Source of the DNA: Gemmataceae bacterium
GTDB taxonomy: Bacteria > Planctomycetota > Planctomycetia > Gemmatales > Gemmataceae
Assembly: GCA_017853285.1 (NCBI GenBank)
Contig: JAFMJU010000191.1
Span: forward strand, 1 to 7,617
DNA: 7,617 bases
Reading direction: 5' to 3'
The notes beneath the pieces are model-generated. The model saw only the letters and a list, made by a program, of their open reading frames with translations, was not told the origin of the DNA and searched no databases. The position numbers and the translations under genes are program-made. Of this stretch, positions 1 to 4,655 are shown in pieces; positions within the stretch are counted from its first letter, which is position 1, and each line of letters begins with the position of its first letter.

Positions 1-1010
1 GGCCGGGCGCCGGCATCGACACCTCTTCGGTCAGCGCTGAAAAAGCGCAGGAGTTCGCCGGCAAGCAGGCCTCGGTGGACTCGTTTTTGGAGCATGTTTT
101 CCCGGAGAGCATCGTCGAGGCGGCGGCGAAGAACGAGGTGCTGCAACTGGTTATCTGGGCGGTGATCTTCGCCATCGCGCTGGTGCAGACACCCGACAAG
201 TACCGGGTGCCCATCCTCGAGTTCCTGGAGGCGGTGGCCCAGGTGATGTTCAAGTTCACCGGCCTGGTGATGCTCTATGCCCCGGTCGCCATCGGCGCGG
301 CGATCGCCTACACGGTGGCAAAGAGCGGTCCGGAGGTGCTGGGGAACCTGGCGTTGTTGGTGGCCACGCTGTACGCGGCCCTCGCGGTATTCTGCCTGGT
401 GGTGCTATTGCCGGTGATGGCGCTGTTTCGGGTGCCGATGGCGGGTTTTTTCCGGACGATCCGCGAGCCGGCCCTACTGGCCTTTTCCAGCGCCTCCAGC
501 GAGGCCGCCCTGCCCAAGGCGATGCAGAATCTGGAGGCGTTCGGCGTGCCGCGGCGGATCGTCGCCTTCGTGCTGCCCACGGGGTACTCTTTCAACCTGG
601 ATGGTTCGACCCTGTATCTGGCGGTGGCCAGCATCTTCTGCTTCCAGGCGGCGGGGGTGGAACTGGCGTTTTCGGACCAGTTGCTGATGATGCTGATGCT
701 GATGCTGACCAGCAAGGGAGTGGCCGCGGTGCCGAGGGCATCGCTGGTGATCCTGTCGGGAACGCTGGTGAGCTTCGGCGCCTACCTGGAGGGCAAGGGT
801 GTGCTGCAGCCGGAACAGTTGAGCCTGGCACTGGCGGCAGTGGGGACGATTCTGGGCGTGGACGCCTTCATGGACATGGCGCGCACCAGCATCAACCTGG
901 TGGGCAACTGCCTGGCCACGGTGGTGATGGCGCGCTGGGAGGGGGAGTTCAACGAGGCTGGCGTCAATTCTTCTTCGACGGAGCCTTCGCAGCCTTCGGC
1001 TTCTCATTGA
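1..1010 (+). CDS. Dicarboxylate/amino acid:cation symporter (DAACS/SDF family), GltP-like, 5' partial
   Basis: Secondary transporter of the inner membrane, probably taking up acidic amino acids with cations or protons. The reading frame is open from base 3, and about 335 residues are visible. The family is usually 410-440 long, so the first two or so membrane helices lie outside the window; the GTG at 75 is an internal codon, not the start. Family landmarks seen: the serine-rich HP1 tip FSSASSEAALP (483-515), the TM7 motif FNLDGSTLY (591-617), the HP2 segment SKGVAAVPRAS (from 711), and the TM8 motif DMARTSINLVGN (873-908) followed by ARWEGEF. In TM8 the Asp and Arg that bind the amino and side-chain carboxyl groups in GltPh (D394, R397) are both kept. 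This favours aspartate/glutamate over C4-dicarboxylates, because DctA lacks that Asp. The GltPh sodium ligand D405 is Asn, as in E. coli GltP, which suggests proton coupling. Substrate and coupling ion are inferences. The tail after ARWEGEF is short and Ser-rich and overlaps the convergent gene. Confidence 0.93.
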   Translation, partial: PGAGIDTSSVSAEKAQEFAGKQASVDSFLEHVFPESIVEAAAKNEVLQLVIWAVIFAIALVQTPDKYRVPILEFLEAVAQVMFKFTGLVMLYAPVAIGAAIAYTVAKSGPEVLGNLALLVATLYAALAVFCLVVLLPVMALFRVPMAGFFRTIREPALLAFSSASSEAALPKAMQNLEAFGVPRRIVAFVLPTGYSFNLDGSTLYLAVASIFCFQAAGVELAFSDQLLMMLMLMLTSKGVAAVPRASLVILSGTLVSFGAYLEGKGVLQPEQLSLALAAVGTILGVDAFMDMARTSINLVGNCLATVVMARWEGEFNEAGVNSSSTEPSQPSASH

Positions 1011-1650
1011 GCCCGGGGAGGTCCAAAGGCACCTCTTTCAGCACATCGACCTTGTCCACCAGCATCCGTTTGCCATCCTGGACCTGATGCACCCGCACCA
1101 CCATGCCGGGGCGCAATTGTTGCGCCTTGCCGGGGATGCCGCCCTTTTTCAGTTGGTCTTGCTGTTCGGCGGTGGGTTTCAGGATCTCGCCCTTGTCGTC
1201 AAAGGCCTCGGGCAGCACGAAGAACCGGAACGGTACCGATTCGTTGAGATCGAAACGGACCATTTTCCAGTCGCCTTTCAGTTTTTGCAGGGCCGCCGCC
1301 TTTTGTTTGGCCTGAGCCGCGGCCGCCGCCTTGGAATTTTTGGATTGTGCAGGAGGTTGGGAGGTGCCGGTTGCGGGCAATCCCTGGGTGAATTGGGGAT
1401 GGTAGGCCAGCACCATCTGCTCATTGGAGGGCGGCGAATCCTTGACCAGACCCACCCAGGTTCCCGGGCCAAGGGTAGCGCTGGAGACGGTGGGCTCGGG
1501 GGTGGAGGTTTTGCCCTTGGCCTTGGTTTTTGACTGGGCCTTGGCGGTTGTGTCTTGCGCCGGATCGGCCGGCAGGCCGAACAGAAACGGACCCGCCGCA
1601 AGGAGTATGGCCACCGGAATCCAGCGGGTCTTTCCCATGGCTGTCCTCAT
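964..1650 (-). CDS. Hypothetical Lys/Ala-rich exported protein
   Basis: Not recognised as any named family. The 228-residue product begins with a short basic stretch and a hydrophobic run (about residues 10-26, WIPVAILLAAGPFLFGLPA) that looks like a signal peptide, so it is probably exported. After it come a low-complexity basic linker (residues 36-50), a conserved-looking segment GTWVGLVKDSPPSNEQMV (63-80), an Ala/Lys/Gln-rich probably helical stretch (101-125), then a more ordered region (126-210) containing WKMVRFDLNESVPFRFFVLP and LRPGMVVRVHQV, and a basic C-terminus. The ATG at 1650 overlaps the stop of the upstream gene as ATGA, which suggests translational coupling. A second ATG at 1638 has AGGA five bases before it and would give a cleaner signal peptide, so the true start could be four codons later. 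The last 47 bp overlap the symporter's 3' end tail to tail. That the gene is real is supported by the signal peptide, the coupling and a full-length open frame; its function is unknown. Confidence 0.72.
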   Translation of the reverse strand: MRTAMGKTRWIPVAILLAAGPFLFGLPADPAQDTTAKAQSKTKAKGKTSTPEPTVSSATLGPGTWVGLVKDSPPSNEQMVLAYHPQFTQGLPATGTSQPPAQSKNSKAAAAAQAKQKAAALQKLKGDWKMVRFDLNESVPFRFFVLPEAFDDKGEILKPTAEQQDQLKKGGIPGKAQQLRPGMVVRVHQVQDGKRMLVDKVDVLKEVPLDLPGLNEKPKAAKAPSKKN

Positions 1651-1940
1651 TGGCTTGAGCCTGATTGGCGGGTGTCATCGAGAGTTTTGGCCAGATCCAC
1701 CCGTTTTTGACGGATTTCGCGCTGCGCCTGTTCCCAGGCGCGAGTGTCCCTCAGGCCTTGGCGGTGGTACCAGCGGACCAGGTTGTAGAGACCCAGCGCG
1801 ACAGCCAGCCAACCCGCGGAAAACCGGGAATCGCCCACGGTGATGTTGGTCCAGGGGCCATTGAACCAGCCGCCGAGGACCGCGAGGCCAAACACCAGCC
1901 ATCCCAGGCCCAAGGTAATGTAAAGCCAGGGAAAACCCAT
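1647..1940 (-). CDS. Hypothetical small membrane protein, two predicted helices
   Basis: A 97-residue protein with two hydrophobic segments (about residues 5-24, rich in Leu/Gly/Trp, and 39-57). They are separated by a short loop, GGWFNGPWTNITVGDSRF, and followed by a charged, probably helical cytoplasmic tail (58-92, many Arg/Gln/Asp). It is likely an inner-membrane protein; no family is recognised. I chose the ATG at 1940 over the GTG at 1976. The extra residues would put a polar, proline-containing stretch before the first helix and leave only 37 bp to the divergent gene. A -10-like hexamer at 1990-1995 would also give a leader of only a few bases. No clear ribosome binding site precedes either start. 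The stop overlaps the next gene's ATG (ATGA), so the two are probably one transcript with coupled translation. Confidence 0.7.
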   Translation of the reverse strand: MGFPWLYITLGLGWLVFGLAVLGGWFNGPWTNITVGDSRFSAGWLAVALGLYNLVRWYHRQGLRDTRAWEQAQREIRQKRVDLAKTLDDTRQSGSSQ

Positions 1941-1989
1941 GAAGGAAGGCTCCGGGCTGTTTGCGGGGTGTCTCACCCTTTAGCCTTAG

Positions 1990-1995
1990 ATTATC
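1990..1995 (-). promoter_or_regulatory. Possible -10 element for the 1940-964 gene pair
   Basis: In the 73-bp divergent intergenic region the minus strand reads GATAAT here, five of six matches to the sigma70-type -10 consensus. Initiation near 1983 would leave a leader of about 43 bases before the ATG at 1940. No good -35 match lies 16-18 bp upstream, so this is a weak call based on the hexamer and its position. Confidence 0.28.
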
Positions 1996-2001
1996 CAACA
2001 G

Positions 2002-2007
2002 AAGGAG
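2002..2007 (+). promoter_or_regulatory. Ribosome binding site of the RraA-like gene
   Basis: AAGGAG lies six bases before the ATG at 2014. It is one of only two strong Shine-Dalgarno sequences in the window and fixes the start of the first gene of the plus-strand operon. Confidence 0.75.
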
Positions 2008-2013
2008 TTCACG

Positions 2014-2760
2014 ATGGCGATACATGCGGAAATTCCGGGTGTGGACCTGGGGGCCCTGCGGGGGTGTGACACGCCCACGGTGTGCAATGTGATCGAGCTG
2101 GCCGGATTGCGGCCCAAATCGGCAGGTTTTGCCGATCGCCGGTTGATGGCGGCTTTTCCTTCCCTGCCCCCCATGGTGGGGTACGCCAGCACGGCGACCT
2201 TCCGTTCGGCGGAGCCACCGGCGGGGGACAACTCGTACCAGGGGCTGGAGGAGCAACTGGAAAAACTGGCTGAGCTGGCCGGTCCGCCGGTGGTGGTGTT
2301 TCAGGACCTGGATGATCCACCGGCTGCCGCCACTTTTGGGGAAATCCTCTGCACCACCTACCAGCGGTTTGGAGCGGTGGGCCTGGTCACCTCGGGGGCG
2401 GGGCGCGACCTGGAGCAGGTGGCCCGGCTGAAGTTCCCCTGCTTCACAACCGGGGCCATGGGTGCGCATGGGTATTGCCATTTCCCTTCGCTGCACCAGA
2501 CCGTGCGTGTGTGCGGGCTGACCATCCGTCCGGGTGACCTGCTGCACGGCGACTCCAACGGGCTGACCACCATCCCGGCCGCGGTGGCGCCGCTGGTGGC
2601 TGAGGGTTGCGCCAGGTACCTGAAGGCCGAGGCGGAAATCCTGGATTACCTGAAGCAGGATCGCGTGGACCGACCAGGATTCGCCAAGGCGCGGGCGGAG
2701 TGCGTGCGCCAGCTAGGGGAGCTGGAAAGGTGGCTGAGGGCCGGGATTCGGCCGGCCTGA
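2014..2760 (+). CDS. RraA-like family protein (possible metal-dependent pyruvate aldolase / oxaloacetate decarboxylase)
   Basis: A 248-residue cytoplasmic protein of the RraA-like fold. The family includes RNase E inhibitor RraA and the class II HMG/CHA aldolases, which cleave 4-hydroxy-4-methyl-2-oxoglutarate type substrates to pyruvate and often decarboxylate oxaloacetate. Seen: an N-terminal CDTPTVCNVIEL segment (about residues 16-27), FQDLDDPPAAATFGEI (about 96-111), the phosphate/carboxylate-binding stretch VTSGAGRDLEQ ending in Arg131-Asp132, and the C-terminal family signature VCGLTIRPGDLLHGDSNGLT. Glu110 precedes Arg131-Asp132 by exactly 20 residues, matching the acid-X20-Arg-Asp pattern that in the enzymes of this family supplies the metal and substrate ligands. 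This favours an enzyme over a pure RNase E inhibitor. The actual substrate cannot be read from sequence. The start has a good AAGGAG. Pyruvate kinase follows after 58 bp on the same strand, suggesting a shared transcript. Confidence 0.88.
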   Translation: MAIHAEIPGVDLGALRGCDTPTVCNVIELAGLRPKSAGFADRRLMAAFPSLPPMVGYASTATFRSAEPPAGDNSYQGLEEQLEKLAELAGPPVVVFQDLDDPPAAATFGEILCTTYQRFGAVGLVTSGAGRDLEQVARLKFPCFTTGAMGAHGYCHFPSLHQTVRVCGLTIRPGDLLHGDSNGLTTIPAAVAPLVAEGCARYLKAEAEILDYLKQDRVDRPGFAKARAECVRQLGELERWLRAGIRPA

Positions 2761-2818
2761 TACGATGGGAAATCATGTCATGGAAGGGCCTGATCGCACG
2801 CCCGGGAACAGGTAGAAG

Positions 2819-4255
2819 ATGTCGCCCTATCGCCGCACACGGATTGTCGCCACAGTCGGCCCCGCCAGCAGGGATCCGGAAAAACTGGAAGCCTTGCTGG
2901 AAGCCGGCGTGAATGTTTTCCGCCTGAACATGTCGCACGGCACGCACGAGCAGCACCGCGAGGTGATCGGCCGGGTGCGTGGGATCAGCGCCCGGCTTGG
3001 ACGCCATGTGACCCTGTTGGGCGACCTGTGCGGGCCGAAGATCCGGGTGGGGCATTTCGCCGGTGGCGAGATGACGCTGGTGTCGGGACAGAAAGTGACC
3101 GTCACCACCCGGGATGTGCCCGGGGGTGACGGCCTCATCCCCTCGCAGTACGCCGCCCTGGCCAATGATGTGCGGGCGGGCAACCGGATCCTGCTTGATG
3201 ACGGCCTGCTGGAGTTGCGGGTGGAGCGCGTGGAAGGCACGGAAGTCGAGTGCGTGGTCGTGCATGGCGGCAGGTTGAAAGACAAAAAGGGCATGAACCT
3301 GCCGGGTGTGCCGCTGTCGACACCGGCTTTGACCCAAAGGGACCGCCAGGACGCACGGTTTCTGCTCGCGGAAGGTATCGACTGGCTGGCGCTGTCATTC
3401 GTGCGAAGACCGGCGGACATCGCTGACCTTCGCAAGGAGATCGAGTCGGCGGGGCAGAGCACACCCATCATCGCCAAGATCGAAAAGCCCGAGGCGGTAG
3501 AGGCCCTGGCGGGCATTCTGGAGGCGGCGGACGGCGTGATGGTGGCCCGGGGAGACCTGGGTGTGGAGATGCCGCTGGAGAATGTGCCCATCATCCAGGC
3601 CGATCTGGTGGAGCAGGCCCGCCACGCGGCCAAGCCGGTGATCGTCGCCACCCAGATGCTGGAAAGCATGGTGACCCAGCCACGCCCCACGCGGGCGGAG
3701 GCCAGCGATGTGTCCACGGCGGTGATGAGCGGCGCGGACGCGGTGATGCTGTCGGCTGAGACGGCCAGCGGGTCATTTCCTTTGGAGGCCGTCAAAACCA
3801 TGGATCGGATCGCCCGCAAGGTGGAGGCGTGGCAATCGCTGGAGACCCATTTCCAGCAGTCGGAGCGCGATCAGGATAGCCATGCAGCGGCTGACAGGGA
3901 CCTGCCGCTGAGGTTGCGGCGTGCGGTCGCCAAGTCGACCGCGCAGCTTTGCAAGGACCTGCGGGTGCGCGCCGTGCTGGTGCGCAGCAAGGGGGGGACT
4001 TCCGCGGCCCAGGTGAGCTCGTACCGTCCGAGCGCCCCGATCGTCGCCCTGACAACCGATGCCCGGGTGGCGCGCCGGATGAACCTGCTTTGGGGGGTGA
4101 TTCCGCGGGTGATCACGGCGGAGGAGTTTGAAAAGCCGAAAACCACCGCGCGGCAGCAAGCCGACGCTTTGGGCCTGGTGGAGCCGGGCCAGCAACTGCT
4201 GCTGCTCAGCGGGCTGGGCAAGCAGGAACCCAGTCTGACGGCGCTGCAGATGTGA
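2819..4255 (+). CDS. pyk: Pyruvate kinase
   Basis: Catalyses PEP + ADP to pyruvate + ATP, the last step of glycolysis, in the cytoplasm. The 478 residues match a standard bacterial enzyme without the extra C-terminal PEP-utiliser domain. Seen in order: RTRIVATVGPAS (6-17); FRLNMSHG with Arg35, Asn37 and Ser39 (34-41); DLCGPKIRVG (69-78); the B domain (about 80-165); IIAKIEKPEAVE with catalytic Lys220 and metal ligand Glu222; MVARGDLGVE with Asp246; the ATQMLESM..PTRAEASDV signature (277-298); ADAVMLSAETASG; and the C-terminal allosteric-type domain with RSKGGTSAAQVSSYRPSAPIVALT. Residues equivalent to rabbit 113, 117 and 120 are Leu70, Lys74 and Val77, the pattern of K+-independent enzymes. 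The usual TN-x-hydrophobic end is replaced by a diverged PSLTALQM. An in-frame TAG at 2813-2815 rules out a longer N-terminus; upstream there is only a weak AGG. The next gene starts at its stop codon. Confidence 0.97.
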   Translation: MSPYRRTRIVATVGPASRDPEKLEALLEAGVNVFRLNMSHGTHEQHREVIGRVRGISARLGRHVTLLGDLCGPKIRVGHFAGGEMTLVSGQKVTVTTRDVPGGDGLIPSQYAALANDVRAGNRILLDDGLLELRVERVEGTEVECVVVHGGRLKDKKGMNLPGVPLSTPALTQRDRQDARFLLAEGIDWLALSFVRRPADIADLRKEIESAGQSTPIIAKIEKPEAVEALAGILEAADGVMVARGDLGVEMPLENVPIIQADLVEQARHAAKPVIVATQMLESMVTQPRPTRAEASDVSTAVMSGADAVMLSAETASGSFPLEAVKTMDRIARKVEAWQSLETHFQQSERDQDSHAAADRDLPLRLRRAVAKSTAQLCKDLRVRAVLVRSKGGTSAAQVSSYRPSAPIVALTTDARVARRMNLLWGVIPRVITAEEFEKPKTTARQQADALGLVEPGQQLLLLSGLGKQEPSLTALQM

Positions 4256-4257
4256 CC

Positions 4258-4599
4258 ATGGACGAGCCGGCCAACTCCCACCGATTGCTGACCGTGGTGG
4301 TGAAGCCTTTCCGCGCCGCGGAGGTGCTCCGCGCGCTGGAGGCGGTACTTGGGCCTGCCGCCATGGGGGACTGCGTGGTGCGGGAGGCCAAGGGCCACGG
4401 CCGGCAAAAGGGTTACCTGGACCGGTACCTGGGATCAGAATACAGCATGGCATTCCTGCCCAAGGTGGAGATCAGCATCCCCGTGGCACCCGAACAGTAC
4501 GAGAAAGTCCAGCAGGCGGTGGTTCAGGCGGCCCGCACGGGGCGCATCGGCGACGGGAAAATTTTCCTGATACCATCTGTCCTTAATATAGACATTTAA
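4258..4599 (+). CDS. P-II family nitrogen regulatory protein lacking the C-loop
   Basis: A small trimeric signal protein that senses 2-oxoglutarate and ATP/ADP and controls partner proteins by contact. Of 113 residues, recognisable parts are the first strand LLTVVVKPF (10-18), the T-loop with GRQKG (48-52) and DRYLGSEYSMAFLPKV, and the nucleotide-binding B-loop TGRIGDGKIF. Equivalents of Gln39, Lys58 and Tyr51 (the uridylylation site) are kept as Gln50, Lys69 and Tyr62. Unlike GlnB/GlnK, the chain ends as KIFLIPSVLNIDI, just where IRIRTGE should follow, so the C-loop arginines (R101, R103) are absent. It also has about seven extra N-terminal residues and a four-residue insertion between the first helix and second strand. 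I chose the ATG at 4258, two bases after the pyruvate kinase stop. A GTG at 4252 overlaps that stop and is the alternative; there is no clear ribosome binding site, so translation is probably coupled. A likely terminator follows. Confidence 0.9.
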   Translation: MDEPANSHRLLTVVVKPFRAAEVLRALEAVLGPAAMGDCVVREAKGHGRQKGYLDRYLGSEYSMAFLPKVEISIPVAPEQYEKVQQAVVQAARTGRIGDGKIFLIPSVLNIDI

Positions 4600-4615
4600 A
4601 TGCCGGGCAAATGGG

Positions 4616-4634
4616 GGCCGGTGCCGGTCTTTTT
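4616..4634 (+). terminator. Intrinsic terminator of the RraA-like/pyk/P-II operon
   Basis: GGCCG (4616-4620), loop GTGC, then CGGTC (4625-4629) can form a five-pair stem with one G-U pair, followed directly by five T (4630-4634). It lies 16 bases after the P-II stop, inside the 56-bp convergent gap. The stem is short, so this is a moderate call. Confidence 0.5.
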
Positions 4635-4655
4635 CGGCCACTGGTAACGGGCGGC

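Noticed and set aside
689..706. Three tandem GATGCT repeats in the symporter gene
   Set aside because: They encode alternating Met/Leu in a membrane helix. Gain or loss of a unit stays in frame, so a phase-variation role is unlikely.
1987..1994. Plus-strand -10-like sequence before the RraA-like gene
   Set aside because: The best hexamer matches only four of six positions, and initiation would fall at the ribosome binding site itself. The true promoter is probably further upstream and is not visible.
1675..2547. Long minus-strand open frame (290 codons) crossing the small membrane protein gene and the RraA-like gene
   Set aside because: Its product is Arg/His/Pro/Gln-rich with no family motif. 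It lies antisense to the clear RraA-like gene and in another frame over the membrane protein gene, and is explained by the high GC content.
2765..2815. Sixteen-codon open frame between the RraA-like gene and pyk, possible leader peptide
   Set aside because: It has no ribosome binding site, no run of regulatory codons and no attenuator hairpin. Its stop simply marks the upstream limit of the pyk frame.
2444..3819. Long minus-strand open frames antisense to pyruvate kinase (297 and 330 codons)
   Set aside because: Composition is Ser/Arg/Pro/His-rich with no recognisable domain, and they lie over a fully conserved pyruvate kinase. Such shadows are expected in GC-rich coding DNA.
3773..4453. Minus-strand open frame over the pyk end and the P-II gene
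   Set aside because: It is antisense to two recognised proteins, and its Pro/Arg/Gln-rich translation resembles no family.
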